Shown: positions 1 to 9,346, numbered from the stretch's first letter. The stretch is DNA of 40,620 nucleotides from Clostridium sp. 1001270J_160509_D11 (GCF_015667935.1 NZ_JADPET010000006.1:1-40620); one strand, 5' to 3'. The notes: generated by a model from the letters alone, not told the origin. Numbers and translations are program-made.

Positions 1-17
1 ATTGACAATCTATCATA

Positions 18-49
18 TAAAAAAGACCATGCAAATTGGCAAGGTCTTT
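18..49 (-). terminator. Rho-independent terminator of the lysine operon
   Basis: Read on the minus strand, a 7-bp stem (AAAGACC / GGTCTTT) is followed at once by a run of T. It lies about 40 bases past the dapD stop codon, so it ends the asd-dapA-dapB-dapD transcript. Confidence 0.8.
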
Positions 50-86
50 ATCTATATAAATCTCTATTTTTATATTTTATTATTAA

Positions 87-794
87 TTATCCTCTTAAAT
101 CATCCATTAATTGAGTTTTACCAGCAGTTTTTTCGTCTTTCATTTTAACTACTTTAGCTGGTGAACCTGCAACAACAGCACCTGGTTCAACGTCTTTTGT
201 AACAACTGATCCAGCAGCTACAACAGCGCCTTTACCGATTCTTATACCTTCTAATATTACACAGTTAGCTCCGATAACAACGTCATCTTCAACTATAACT
301 GGAGTTGCTGAAGGTGGCTCAAGAACACCTGCTACAACTGAACCAGCACCTAGGTGTACGTTTTTACCTAATGTTCCTCTAGCGCCTACAACAGCATTCA
401 TATCTACCATAGTTCCTTCGCCTATAATAGAGCCGATATTTATAACAGCACCCATCATTACAACAGCATTTTTTTCTATAGTAACCATATCTCTTATTAT
501 AGCGCCTGGTTCTATTCTAGCGTCTATATTTAACATATCTACCATTGGTATAGCAGAGTTTCTAGCTGTATTTTCAACATACATATCTGTTATTTTATCT
601 TTTATAGGAGCTATAGCTTCTGTTATAGTTTTGTAATCTCCTATTAGAGTATATTCTCCATTGTTTCCGAAAACTTTGAAGTTCTCATTTTTTTCTATTT
701 CAGCAGTAGTAGAAACATAAATTTTAACTGGTGTTTGTTTTTCTGCGTCTTTTATATATTTTGCAATTGCATAAGCATCATTTAAATCTAACAT
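87..794 (-). CDS. dapD: Tetrahydrodipicolinate N-acetyltransferase
   Basis: The 235-residue product acetylates L-2,3,4,5-tetrahydrodipicolinate with acetyl-CoA, the branch-point step of the acetylase variant of diaminopimelate/lysine synthesis in the cytoplasm. The N-terminal ~85 residues form the mixed domain of this family. From about residue 90 there are imperfect hexapeptide repeats of the left-handed beta-helix type (for example [19 protein letters not shown]), ending in the typical [10 protein letters not shown]. Length matches the Bacillus DapH/clostridial DapD type rather than the longer succinylating DapD. The ATG is preceded by AAGGAG seven bases upstream. It is the last gene of the operon, 70 bases after dapB. 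Some databases call the same enzyme dapH. Family assignment is secure. Confidence 0.93.
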   Translation of the reverse strand: MLDLNDAYAIAKYIKDAEKQTPVKIYVSTTAEIEKNENFKVFGNNGEYTLIGDYKTITEAIAPIKDKITDMYVENTARNSAIPMVDMLNIDARIEPGAIIRDMVTIEKNAVVMMGAVINIGSIIGEGTMVDMNAVVGARGTLGKNVHLGAGSVVAGVLEPPSATPVIVEDDVVIGANCVILEGIRIGKGAVVAAGSVVTKDVEPGAVVAGSPAKVVKMKDEKTAGKTQLMDDLRG

Positions 795-864
795 GTCAAT
801 CTCCTTAAAACTTTATATTATTTGTAGTGTAAGTAGGTTAATCAAAATTTTATTAATATAAATT

Positions 865-1611
865 TTAGCCTAACATATCGTCCATATTATAGAAACCAGG
901 TTGTTGATTTACTAAGTATTTTGCTGCAGCTATAGCGCCTTCAGCAAATACATTTTTAGAACGAGCTGAGTGATTTATTTCTAATATTTCGTCGTTTCCA
1001 GCAAAGATAGCGCTATGTTCACCGACTATAGTTCCACCTCTTACAGCATGTATTCCGACTTCGTTTTGTTGTCTTTTTCCTGTACGACCATGTCTGCCAT
1101 AAATAAATTCAGATTGTTCTCTTATTTCCTTAACAGCATTTGCAATCATTACAGCAGTACCGCTAGGAGAGTCTACTTTTTTGTTGTGATGTTTTTCTAT
1201 TATTTCTATATCAAAGTTGTTTAAATTTTTGGCAGCTTCTTTTACTAATTTAAGTAAGATATTTACTCCAAGTGACATATTGAATGATAAGAAGACAGGA
1301 ATTTGTTTAGAAGCTTGATGGATTTTTTCCATTTCCTCATCATTGTATCCAGTAGTTGCAAGAACTACAGGAGTTTTTGTTTTTAGACAACAATCTAATA
1401 TATCATCTAGTGCAAGTGGGTTAGAGAAGTCTATAACCACATCTGCATCTTCTTTTACTTCGGCAAAACTTGAGTAAGTGTTAAATTGATTATTAACATC
1501 ATGGTGTTTTGGACTAACACCGGCAACAAGTTGAAGTTCTTCATCATCTAATACGCATTTTGTCAATACTTGACCCATTGTTCCGCTGTATCCGTTTATT
1601 ATAACTTTCAA
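865..1611 (-). CDS. dapB: 4-hydroxy-tetrahydrodipicolinate reductase
   Basis: The product (248 residues) reduces the DapA product to tetrahydrodipicolinate with NAD(P)H. The N-terminus has the Rossmann motif GYSGTMGQ, followed by ATTGY and SFNMSLGVN. The signature EKHHNKKVDSPSGTA near residues 139-153 holds the catalytic His pair and Lys. Length is slightly short but usual for clostridia. The start codon is TTG, not ATG: it sits about 8 bases after a GGGGG ribosome site and gives the correct N-terminus for the NAD-binding fold. The gap to dapA is 86 bases and to dapD 70 bases, so the three are one operon. Assignment is secure; the TTG start is inferred from spacing and alignment to the family fold. 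Confidence 0.93.
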   Translation of the reverse strand: MKVIINGYSGTMGQVLTKCVLDDEELQLVAGVSPKHHDVNNQFNTYSSFAEVKEDADVVIDFSNPLALDDILDCCLKTKTPVVLATTGYNDEEMEKIHQASKQIPVFLSFNMSLGVNILLKLVKEAAKNLNNFDIEIIEKHHNKKVDSPSGTAVMIANAVKEIREQSEFIYGRHGRTGKRQQNEVGIHAVRGGTIVGEHSAIFAGNDEILEINHSARSKNVFAEGAIAAAKYLVNQQPGFYNMDDMLG

Positions 1612-1697
1612 TGTTATACCCCCTAATTAAGTTTGATTTATTTCAAGGAAGAATAATAAATTATTTATATTCTTCCCTGTCAAAATTAAGCTTCGAT

Positions 1698-2609
1698 CTA
1701 TTTTACTCCAAGTTCAGCAGTTTGTTTAACATCAAGACCAGCATTTATTAATTCTTGTTTTAATACTTCTAAGTTTTTCGGATTCATTTCACCAAGTGGT
1801 AATCTTAAGTGACCAACTTCAAATCCTAATAAGTTTAATGCTGTTTTAACTGGAACTGGATTTACTTCTATAAATAAAGCATCAATAAGAGCTTTTAAAT
1901 CTAATTGTATTTTGAAAGAACCTTTAACATCACCGTCTAAGAATTTTGCAACTAAATCATGAGTTTGTTGTGGACAAACATTTGCTAAAACAGATATAAC
2001 TCCGCTACCACCTAATGATAATAATGGAGTGATAGAGTCGTCATTTCCAGAATAGATTGCAAAATCATCTGGAACTAATCTAGCAACTTCAGCAACTTGA
2101 GCTATATCACCGCTAGCTTCTTTTATAGCAACTATGTTTTCACATTCGTTAGCAAGTTCAGCAACTAAATCTGGAGCAATATTAACTCCTGTTCTAGAAG
2201 GAACGTTGTATAAAATTATTGGTAAATCAACAGCATCAGCTATTGCTTTGAAGTGAGCTTTAAGACCAGTTCTATTAGCTTTGTTATAATAGGGTGTGAT
2301 TATTAATAAAGCATCAGCTCCCATATCTTGAGCACCTTTTGCTAAACTAAGAGAATGTCTAGTATCGTTTGTACTAGCACCAGCGATAACTGGTATTCTT
2401 TTATTTACTGTATCGACGATACATTTAATAACATCTAGTTGTTCTTCATCAGTCATAGTACTAGCTTCACCAGTAGTACCAGTAGCAACTATGGCATCTG
2501 TTCCGTTAGCAATGTGGTATTCAACTAACTCTTTAATTTTTTCAAAATTTGGTGTGTTATCTTCATTAAATGGTGTAACTAATGCAACTGCAGAACCTGT
2601 AAATATCAT
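1698..2609 (-). CDS. dapA: 4-hydroxy-tetrahydrodipicolinate synthase
   Basis: The product (303 residues) condenses pyruvate with aspartate semialdehyde, the first committed step to diaminopimelate and lysine. It is a TIM-barrel of the DapA/NAL family. The Schiff-base Lys is K163 in VAIKEASGD; Tyr134 (ILYNVPSRTG) and the GTTGEAS motif near residues 44-50 complete the active site, and Arg139 follows. The C-terminus is about ten residues longer than the E. coli enzyme. GGGGAG lies upstream of the ATG at good spacing. It follows asd by 133 bases and has no promoter I can recognise, so it should depend on the riboswitch-controlled transcript. Confidence 0.95.
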   Translation of the reverse strand: MIFTGSAVALVTPFNEDNTPNFEKIKELVEYHIANGTDAIVATGTTGEASTMTDEEQLDVIKCIVDTVNKRIPVIAGASTNDTRHSLSLAKGAQDMGADALLIITPYYNKANRTGLKAHFKAIADAVDLPIILYNVPSRTGVNIAPDLVAELANECENIVAIKEASGDIAQVAEVARLVPDDFAIYSGNDDSITPLLSLGGSGVISVLANVCPQQTHDLVAKFLDGDVKGSFKIQLDLKALIDALFIEVNPVPVKTALNLLGFEVGHLRLPLGEMNPKNLEVLKQELINAGLDVKQTAELGVK

Positions 2610-2742
2610 ATATATCTCCCCTTTTTATATCATAATCATTTTTAAAAATTATTTTATTAATACTAATTAAGTTTTGTTTACTAAGTTGTGAAACTGTTAA
2701 ACATTTATTTTATTGAGTTTATAAATAAGTTATTTTGTCAGA

Positions 2743-3747
2743 TTAAACTAAATCATTTTTTACTAATAATTCAGCTATTTGTACTGCATTTGTAGCAGCC
2801 CCTTTTCTTATATTGTCAGCAACTACCCATAAGTTGATACCATTATCAACACTAAAGTCTCTTCTTATTCTACCAACAAAAACTTCGTCATGTCCTTCAG
2901 CATCTACAGCAAGAGGGTATTCATCTTTAGCTGGATTATCAACTAATACAACACCTTCAGCGTTTTTGATTGCTTCAACAACATCTTCAAGCTCAAAAGG
3001 TTTATTAAATTCAACGTTGATTGATTCACTGTGAGCACCTCTAACAGGAACTCTAACAGTAGTAGCAGTAACTTTTATGCTATCATCATTAAATATTTTT
3101 TTAGTTTCATTTATCATTTTCATTTCTTCTTTTGTATAACCATTATCCATAAATACATCTATATGTGGTAAACAGTTATACGCTATTGGATGAGGATAGA
3201 ATTGATTTGGTTTTCCAGCAATTCCGTCTTCTAAATCCTTAACACCTCTAACTCCTGAACCAGAAACAGCTTGATAAGTAGAGAATACAATTCTTTTTAA
3301 ACCGTATTTTTCATATAAAGGTTTTAGTGGAACCATAGCTTGTATAGTAGAGCAGTTAGGATTAGCTATTATACCTTTTTTTATTTCTTTTATAGCTTCT
3401 GGGTTAACTTCTGGTACTATAAGTGGAACGTCTGGATCCATTCTCCATTGAGCTGAGTTATCTACAACTATTATGCCTTTTGATGCAACTATTGGAGCAA
3501 ATTTTTCACTAGTAGCTCCACCAGCAGAGAATAATGCTATTTGAATATTTTTTCCATCAAAAGCAGTTTCAGTTAATTCTTCAACTGTGTAATCTTTTCC
3601 TGCAAAAGTTATTGTTGAACCAGCAGATTTTTTAGAAGAGAAAAAATATATATTTTCTATTGGAAATTGTCTTTCTTCAAGAACTTTTAAGAAAGTTCTC
3701 CCTACCATACCAGTAGCACCAACTACTGCTACATTAACTTTTTTCAT
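2743..3747 (-). CDS. asd: Aspartate-semialdehyde dehydrogenase
   Basis: The product (334 residues) reduces aspartyl phosphate to aspartate semialdehyde, feeding lysine and diaminopimelate (and in principle threonine and methionine). The NADP-binding loop GATGMVG is at residues 10-16. The catalytic Cys132 lies in NPNCSTIQ, followed by the family segment YQAVSGSGVRG and the C-terminal NLWVVADNIRKGAA. A GAGGTGAT ribosome site precedes the ATG. It is the first gene of the operon and lies 124 bases downstream of the lysine-riboswitch terminator, so lysine is expected to switch the whole operon off through it. No aspartokinase gene is in the window. Confidence 0.95.
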   Translation of the reverse strand: MKKVNVAVVGATGMVGRTFLKVLEERQFPIENIYFFSSKKSAGSTITFAGKDYTVEELTETAFDGKNIQIALFSAGGATSEKFAPIVASKGIIVVDNSAQWRMDPDVPLIVPEVNPEAIKEIKKGIIANPNCSTIQAMVPLKPLYEKYGLKRIVFSTYQAVSGSGVRGVKDLEDGIAGKPNQFYPHPIAYNCLPHIDVFMDNGYTKEEMKMINETKKIFNDDSIKVTATTVRVPVRGAHSESINVEFNKPFELEDVVEAIKNAEGVVLVDNPAKDEYPLAVDAEGHDEVFVGRIRRDFSVDNGINLWVVADNIRKGAATNAVQIAELLVKNDLV

Positions 3748-3870
3748 TTTATATCACCTCATATAATTTATTGTATTTTGTATCTAATCATGATTACTTC
3801 CCAAATAGAGATATAAAAGTAAGGGGAGGGTATATATATAAATGGATACTGCAAAAGTAGATTTTGATAT

Positions 3871-3901
3871 TAAAAAACGCACAAAGGAATACTTTGTACG
3901 T
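3871..3901 (-). terminator. Riboswitch-controlled intrinsic terminator
   Basis: On the minus strand a 10-bp stem (ACGTACAAAG / CTTTGTGCGT, one wobble pair) runs straight into TTTTTT. It follows the lysine aptamer by about 20 bases and precedes asd, the arrangement expected of a transcriptional OFF switch. Confidence 0.85.
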
Positions 3902-3911
3902 TGCTAACACA

Positions 3912-4090
3912 AATCAAAGTAAACCTGTAGCCCCCCACTTAGATAAGTGACAGTCTCATGTATCTTATACATGACCCCAGCATATACCTTCGCCAAGATA
4001 TAAACTTCGGCAAATCATCCTTTCAGTAATTATCTACACTTGCCAGCTACTATTACTTACTGATAATCATTGCGCCTCTACTTAGGTTAG
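3912..4090 (-). promoter_or_regulatory. Lysine riboswitch (L-box)
   Basis: Reading the minus strand, the conserved L-box elements appear in order: AGAGGCGC near 4080, AGTAGCTGG near 4050, CTGAAAGGATGATTTGCCGA at about 4027-4008, CTGGGGTCATG near 3975, and AGACTGTCAC near 3950. Helix P1 closes as AACCT..GTAG (5' side) with CTACAGGTT (3' side). These match the five-helix lysine aptamer known upstream of lysC and asd in Firmicutes and Thermotoga. In this family, lysine binding favours the downstream terminator. The site controls asd-dapA-dapB-dapD. Confidence 0.93.
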
Positions 4091-4128
4091 TTAATTGTTT
4101 TTGATTTTTAATAAGTTGTTATGAATTA

Positions 4129-4157
4129 ATGTTATTACAAAATTATGGAAAAATCAA
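4129..4157 (-). promoter_or_regulatory. Probable promoter of the lysine operon
   Basis: On the minus strand TTGATT (4157-4152) and TAACAT (4134-4129) are separated by 17 bases, each matching 4 of 6 consensus positions. Transcription would begin about 35 bases before the riboswitch. It is the best candidate in the stretch but not strong. Confidence 0.4.
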
Positions 4158-4159
4158 CC

Positions 4160-4584
4160 GAATTGTTATAAAAAGTTAAAAAATTTAAAAAATAATGAAA
4201 AGTGTGGCGGAAAACATTTTTTTGGGTTAAAATAATAAAGTAAAAAGTATATTTAGGTTTAAAAAAATTACCATTACTGTAAAATAATAGAAATTAACAA
4301 TAAGTATATGATTTATTTAAAGAAATATGTATAATGTTATGCGTAAGGATTTTTATCAAGCAGAAAAAGTAGGCATTTATTAATATAAATGCTTAAAAAA
4401 TTTCTTCTAAAAGCTTTAGCATAAAAATATGCCTTAGGAAAATGTTTGGAATAATGATTTTCTGATATATGATTAATTTATTAAAAATGACAAACAATAA
4501 TTATCATATACAACTATTATTATCAGATATTATTAAAAGTTTAACATACAAAAATAATTAATTTTTTATTAGGAGGAAAATTTA
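4160..4584. other. AT-rich gap between the lysine leader and serine dehydratase
   Basis: This stretch separates two divergent transcription units. It contains a 7-bp inverted repeat (GCATTTA / TAAATGC, 4373-4392) without a T-run, and scattered short palindromes. No open frame, riboswitch class or convincing promoter for the downstream gene could be identified. A long leader for the serine dehydratase is possible. Confidence 0.5.
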
Positions 4585-5802
4585 ATGGAATCATTAAAAG
4601 AGCTTTATAAAATAGGTCCTGGACCATCAAGTTCACACACTATGGGACCACAAAGAGCAGCAAGAATATTCAACGAAAAAAACCCTAATGCAGCAAGCTT
4701 CAGAGCGCACTTATACGGAAGTTTAGCAGCTACAGGAAAAGGTCACTTAACTGACTATATAATAATAAAAACTTTAGAGCCTAAACATGTAGAAATAGTA
4801 TGGCAACCAGAAGTAGTAAAAGAATTCCATACTAACGGAATGAAATTAGAAGCTTTAGATAAAGACGGAAATGTAGAAGATGAATGGACTGTATTCTCAA
4901 TCGGTGGAGGTTCTTTAGCTGAAGAAGGTAAAAGAGGACATTCTTCTGCAAGTGTTTACCCACACGACAACATAGAAGACATTATAGAATGGTGTAGAGA
5001 AAACCACAAAAACTTCGTTGACTACGTAAAAGAATTCGACGATGAAGATATAATGGATTACTTAAGACAAATAAGAATAACTATGAGACAATCATTAAAC
5101 GATGGTTTAAAAGCTACAGATGTTATTCCAGGAAAATTAAAATTAGCTAGAAGAGCTAGAACTTTCTTCAGACAATATAAAGTTAACAAACAACTTTCTT
5201 CAATGATATATGCATACGCTTTAGCTGTATCTGAGCAAAATGCATCAGGATTTGAAATAGTTACTGCTCCAACTTGTGGATCTGCAGGTGTATTACCAGC
5301 TGTATTATTCACAATGCAAGATTTCTATGGATTCGATGATGAAGCTGTAGAAGAAGGTCTTGCTGTAGCAGGTTTAATAGGTATAGCTGTTAAGAAAAAT
5401 GCATCAGTTTCAGGTGCAGAAGTAGGATGTCAAGGTGAAGTTGGTGTTGCATGTGCAATGGCAGCAGCAGCGGCAGCATTCATGAAAGGTGCAGCTCTTA
5501 GAAAAATAGAATACGCTGCAGAAATAGGTTTAGAGCATCACTTAGGTATGACTTGTGACCCAGCTTACGGATATGTTCAAATACCATGTATAGAAAGAAA
5601 TGCAATGGGAGCACAAAGAGCGTTAGATGCTGCTAACTATGCATTATTATCTGATGGTGTTCACCACGTTAAATTCGACCAAATAGTTAAAATAATGGAC
5701 GAAACTGGTAGAGACATGATGGATAAATACAAAGAAACAGCTCAAGGTGGAATCGCTTTATTATACGAAGAAAGCGGAGAATTCGACGATAACGAAGCAT
5801 AA
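4585..5802 (+). CDS. L-serine dehydratase, iron-sulfur type, single chain
   Basis: The product (405 residues) should deaminate L-serine to pyruvate and ammonia using an oxygen-labile [4Fe-4S] cluster. The beta domain comes first (PSSSHTMGP, residues 15-23). The alpha domain starts near residue 215. Candidate cluster ligands are C231 (APTCGSAGV), C282 (EVGCQGEVG) and C324 (GMTCDPAYG). The protein joins both domains, as in E. coli SdaA, but is roughly 50 residues shorter. Many clostridia instead use separate sdaAA/sdaAB genes, so I leave the symbol blank. An AGGAGG site lies at good spacing, and a strong terminator follows. The gene stands alone. Pyruvate from serine is a typical amino-acid fermentation entry in such anaerobes. 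Confidence 0.88.
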   Translation: MESLKELYKIGPGPSSSHTMGPQRAARIFNEKNPNAASFRAHLYGSLAATGKGHLTDYIIIKTLEPKHVEIVWQPEVVKEFHTNGMKLEALDKDGNVEDEWTVFSIGGGSLAEEGKRGHSSASVYPHDNIEDIIEWCRENHKNFVDYVKEFDDEDIMDYLRQIRITMRQSLNDGLKATDVIPGKLKLARRARTFFRQYKVNKQLSSMIYAYALAVSEQNASGFEIVTAPTCGSAGVLPAVLFTMQDFYGFDDEAVEEGLAVAGLIGIAVKKNASVSGAEVGCQGEVGVACAMAAAAAAFMKGAALRKIEYAAEIGLEHHLGMTCDPAYGYVQIPCIERNAMGAQRALDAANYALLSDGVHHVKFDQIVKIMDETGRDMMDKYKETAQGGIALLYEESGEFDDNEA

Positions 5803-5829
5803 TAAAAAATTAATAATAAATATATAAAG

Positions 5830-5868
5830 AAACTACATCTAGATATTTTATCTAGGTGTAGTTTTTTT
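5830..5868 (+). terminator. Terminator after serine dehydratase
   Basis: A 16-base stem with one wobble pair (arms 5830-5845 and 5850-5865, loop TTTT) runs into TTTTTTT. It ends the upstream gene and directly abuts the dispersed repeat. Confidence 0.9.
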
Positions 5869-5874
5869 ATTTGA

Positions 5875-5960
5875 GCAACGGACGAAGTCGTTGGCGATAT
5901 GAACACAGTGAATTTTAAGCAACGGAATCTTCGATTCGTTGGCGCATGAGCGAAGCAAAT
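5875..5960 (+). repeat. Dispersed hairpin repeat, copy 1 (two units)
   Basis: Two units of the intergenic repeat lie head to tail. Unit 1a (5875-5916) starts GCAACGGACGAAGTCGTTGG and has the AC-ACA-GT mini-hairpin. Unit 1b (5919-5960) has the AATC-TTC-GATT stem and the GC-GAA-GC mini-hairpin. The copy sits immediately after a terminator. See the finding on covariation. Confidence 0.85.
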
Positions 5961-6016
5961 CTTATACATAAATCCTTCTAAGAAAATATTACCTTCCTTA
6001 AAAATAAAATTCTACT

Positions 6017-6025
6017 TGGTATAAT
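6017..6025 (+). promoter_or_regulatory. Extended -10 promoter of the sensor kinase
   Basis: TGGTATAAT is a consensus extended -10 (TG-N-TATAAT). No good -35 is present, which is acceptable for this promoter class. The 5' leader would be about 80 bases and contains the inverted repeat TATAAAA / TTTTATA near 6061-6080. Confidence 0.45.
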
Positions 6026-6112
6026 ATATTAAATTAATATATACTAAAGTAGCACAAAACTATAAAAGGCAAATTTTATAATTTATTATAAAGTACTTAA
6101 AAAAGGTGGGCT

Positions 6113-9100
6113 ATGATAAAAAATAAATATATAAAAAAGATATTAGTGATGGCGTGTATATTTTCTTGTATTAATATTAGTACGAGTTACGCGAATATAA
6201 GTGAAAATTATAATTTTAAAAATATTATGAGTGAAGATGGTTTATCTCAATCTACTGTAGAAACTATATATCAAGATAGTAAAGGATATATATGGATAGG
6301 TACTAATGATGGTCTTGATAGATATAATGGCTATGAGTTTAAACAATATAAATATAATAAAAATGATAAAAACTCAATAGCTAATAATTATATTGTTGAT
6401 ATTATGGAAGATAAAGACGGGTATATATGGATATCAACTATAAATGGACTTAGTAGAATAGATACAGATAATGATGAGATAAAGAATTATTCATCTGATA
6501 AAAATAATGGAAATTTATCTGATGAAAATTTATGGCAGATAATTTATACTTCAGAAGATAAATTTTTAGTTTCAAGTGTAAATGGACTTAATTTATATAA
6601 CCAAGAGAAAGATAGTTTTGATAGAGTTTTATCTGATGAAGATGAACTTCCAAGTCAGTTTATATATTCTCTAAAAGAAGATTCTAATGGCCATATATGG
6701 GTCGGTACTGACAAAGGTTTAGTTGAATTAGATAAAAATTTAAAATTAGTAAATTCTTATCAAGATTCGATTGGAGAAAGTGAAATATATAACTTGTATG
6801 AAGACTTAAATAAGAATCTATGGGTTTGTACTGTAGATAAAGGTTTATTTAGAATAAATTTAAATGATAAAAGTATAAAGAATTATAAAAGTAGTGAAAG
6901 TAAGTTTTCTCTACCAAGTAACACTGTAAGAGATGTAATAAATAATTCAAAGAATGAGCTTTGGATTGGAACAGATAAAGGCCTTTGTTTATTTAATTAT
7001 GAAACAGAGGAATTCGTAAGATATAGTAAAAAGGCGTACGAAAGCAATACTTTAGTAGATAACTCAATATTTTGTTTATTCAAAGATAGAAGTGGTCTTA
7101 TATGGGTGGGGACATATAGGGGAATATCTGCATTTAATCCTAATACTAAATTCCAACATTACAAGTCTGACAAAGAAGACAGTAATAGCATAAGTGGAGA
7201 TGTAATTCAAGGGATATACAAAGATGATGATAATTTAGTATGGATGGGAACGAGTGAAGATGGTATAAATATCATGAATGGGAAAGCAGTTGAGTATTTA
7301 AATACAGGAAATAGTAAATTATGTAGTAATGCAATACAAGATATAACAGGATATAAAGAAAAAATATTTATAGGAACAAATGACGGTTTATCCGTTTTAG
7401 ATAAAAGTAGTGAAAATTATACTATAACAAATTATACAGAAAAAGATGGATTGCCATCAAATAAAATAAGATCTTTGTTTGTAGATTCTAAAGGACAGTT
7501 GTGGATAGGAACTAATAAGGGCTTGGCATTGTATTCAGATAACGAGCTTAGAGATATTACATATATTTTTGATGAAATGGGAGTATCAGATAAATTTATT
7601 AGAGCTGTTTATGAAGATTCAAAGGGAAATTATTATATCGGTTGCTTTCTAGAGGGAGGGTTAATAAAAATTAATCCAAAGGCTAAATCATATAAAATAT
7701 ATAAACATATTGAAAATGACGAAAATAGTATAAGTAATGACTGTATAAGATTTATAACTGAAGACCTAAAGGGAAACATATTAGTTGGAACAAGCTATGG
7801 ACTAAATATTCTTAATTCTAATACAGATACATTTAGAAGTTATACTGAAAAAGATGGTCTTATAAATAATACTGTATATGGAATATTAGTTGATGATAAA
7901 AACAACATATGGATGAGTACAAATGGTGGAGTATCAAGACTTTGTGCTGAAGAAGGTATATTTGAGAACTTTACTATAACAGATGGACTTCAATCTAATG
8001 AGTTTAATGGAAGATCTTGTTTTAAAGCTAGTACTGACAATATGTACTTTGGTGGTATAAATGGATTTAATGTTTTTAATCCTAATAAAATACATATATC
8101 TAAATTTAAACCTAATATTATAGTTGATAATTTTGAAGTAAATGGATTAAATAAAAAAGATATATCAAATACTAAATTTAAATATAATGAAAATAATATA
8201 AAAATAAGCTATTTTACAGATGATTATGTAAATACAAAGACAACTCAATATTATTATAAATTAGATGGAGATGAAAAAGAGTGGAGTACAACCAAAAATA
8301 ATTCAATTATATTTGCCAATTTAAGTCCTGGAGATTATACATTGAGAATAAAAGCTAAGAGCCAACATGGAGTAATAGGAGAAGAAACTGTAATTAAGTT
8401 TACTATTAAATATCCGTTTTGGAAAAGTAAATACGCAATATGCTTATATTTACTATCAATAATAATTTTGATACTTATAAATAAATATAAAGTAAGAAAG
8501 TTAGATAGATTGATAAATGAAAAAACTAATGATTTAAAATTAAAAATGGACGAAAATGAATTATTATTCAAAAAGGTACTAACACTAGAACAAAATAAAA
8601 ATAATTACTTTATCAACTTATCTCATGAGCTTAGAACACCGTTAAATGTATTAAATGGTATTAATCAATTAATAAAAGATTTTTGCAATAAAGATGTATT
8701 TATAACTCCTAAAAAGCTATCTTATTATATGGATATAATGGAGAGAAATACTTCTAGATTATTAAATTTAATTAACAATATAATCGACAATACAAAAATT
8801 GAAAATAATAGCTACATACTGACTAAAGAAAAAACAAATATAGTTTATCTAGTAGAAGAAAACGTTATGGATATGAAAGACTATATAGAAGAAAAGGGTC
8901 TTGAATTAATTTTTGATACAGATATAGAAGAAAAGATTATTTCATGTGATAAAACAGAAATAGAAAGATGTATCATAAACTTAGTTGGAAATGCTGCTAA
9001 ATTTACTCCAAAAGGTGGATTAATCCAAGTTATAGTAAGTGATTTAGGTGATAAAGTTAAAATATCGGTAAAAGATAATGGTATAGGTATTAGTGAAGAA

Positions 9101-9289
9101 AATAAAAAATTAATATTTAATAGATTTAACCAAGTTGTAGAAAATAACTCTGAAGTTAAGGGAGGGAGTGGTTTAGGACTTACAATATCTAAACAACTTA
9201 TATCACTTCATGGAGGAGATATATATGTAGAAAGTGAAGTTGGAGTAGGGAGCGAATTTATAATAATACTTCCTGTAGAAAATGACTAA
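6113..9289 (+). CDS. Orphan membrane sensor kinase with two-component propeller
   Basis: The protein has 1058 residues. A signal peptide (about 1-27, ending TSYA) leads into a long periplasmic-type sensor of Reg_prop repeats. The recurring unit is x-D-SKGYIWIGTNDGL-like, repeated roughly every 45-50 residues to about residue 690, enough for two beta-propellers. A Y_Y_Y domain follows (YYYKLDGDEKEW, LSPGDYTLRIKA, ~700-765), then one membrane helix (~773-791), a short coiled coil, HisKA with phospho-acceptor His838 (SHELRTPLN), an N-box near 956-964 (NLVGNAAKF), and G boxes (DNGIGI, GSGLGL). There is no receiver or AraC domain, unlike the Bacteroides hybrid (HTCS) proteins with the same sensor, and no response regulator gene lies nearby. 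Such sensors often read glycans or their fragments; the ligand here is unknown. The ATG follows AAAGGTGG at correct spacing. Confidence 0.88.
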   Translation: MIKNKYIKKILVMACIFSCINISTSYANISENYNFKNIMSEDGLSQSTVETIYQDSKGYIWIGTNDGLDRYNGYEFKQYKYNKNDKNSIANNYIVDIMEDKDGYIWISTINGLSRIDTDNDEIKNYSSDKNNGNLSDENLWQIIYTSEDKFLVSSVNGLNLYNQEKDSFDRVLSDEDELPSQFIYSLKEDSNGHIWVGTDKGLVELDKNLKLVNSYQDSIGESEIYNLYEDLNKNLWVCTVDKGLFRINLNDKSIKNYKSSESKFSLPSNTVRDVINNSKNELWIGTDKGLCLFNYETEEFVRYSKKAYESNTLVDNSIFCLFKDRSGLIWVGTYRGISAFNPNTKFQHYKSDKEDSNSISGDVIQGIYKDDDNLVWMGTSEDGINIMNGKAVEYLNTGNSKLCSNAIQDITGYKEKIFIGTNDGLSVLDKSSENYTITNYTEKDGLPSNKIRSLFVDSKGQLWIGTNKGLALYSDNELRDITYIFDEMGVSDKFIRAVYEDSKGNYYIGCFLEGGLIKINPKAKSYKIYKHIENDENSISNDCIRFITEDLKGNILVGTSYGLNILNSNTDTFRSYTEKDGLINNTVYGILVDDKNNIWMSTNGGVSRLCAEEGIFENFTITDGLQSNEFNGRSCFKASTDNMYFGGINGFNVFNPNKIHISKFKPNIIVDNFEVNGLNKKDISNTKFKYNENNIKISYFTDDYVNTKTTQYYYKLDGDEKEWSTTKNNSIIFANLSPGDYTLRIKAKSQHGVIGEETVIKFTIKYPFWKSKYAICLYLLSIIILILINKYKVRKLDRLINEKTNDLKLKMDENELLFKKVLTLEQNKNNYFINLSHELRTPLNVLNGINQLIKDFCNKDVFITPKKLSYYMDIMERNTSRLLNLINNIIDNTKIENNSYILTKEKTNIVYLVEENVMDMKDYIEEKGLELIFDTDIEEKIISCDKTEIERCIINLVGNAAKFTPKGGLIQVIVSDLGDKVKISVKDNGIGISEENKKLIFNRFNQVVENNSEVKGGSGLGLTISKQLISLHGGDIYVESEVGVGSEFIIILPVEND

Positions 9290-9346
9290 ATACAATAAAT
9301 TACAACTTATAAAATTTAATATTTATCACATTATAAAAATTAATCT

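Noticed and set aside
4201-4584. T-box or other riboswitch for serine dehydratase
   Set aside because: No conserved T-box or known aptamer motifs; only weak isolated hairpins.
5742-5969. Peptide encoded across the dispersed repeat
   Set aside because: Frames differ between repeat copies and are interrupted; stem-preserving changes fit folding, not coding.
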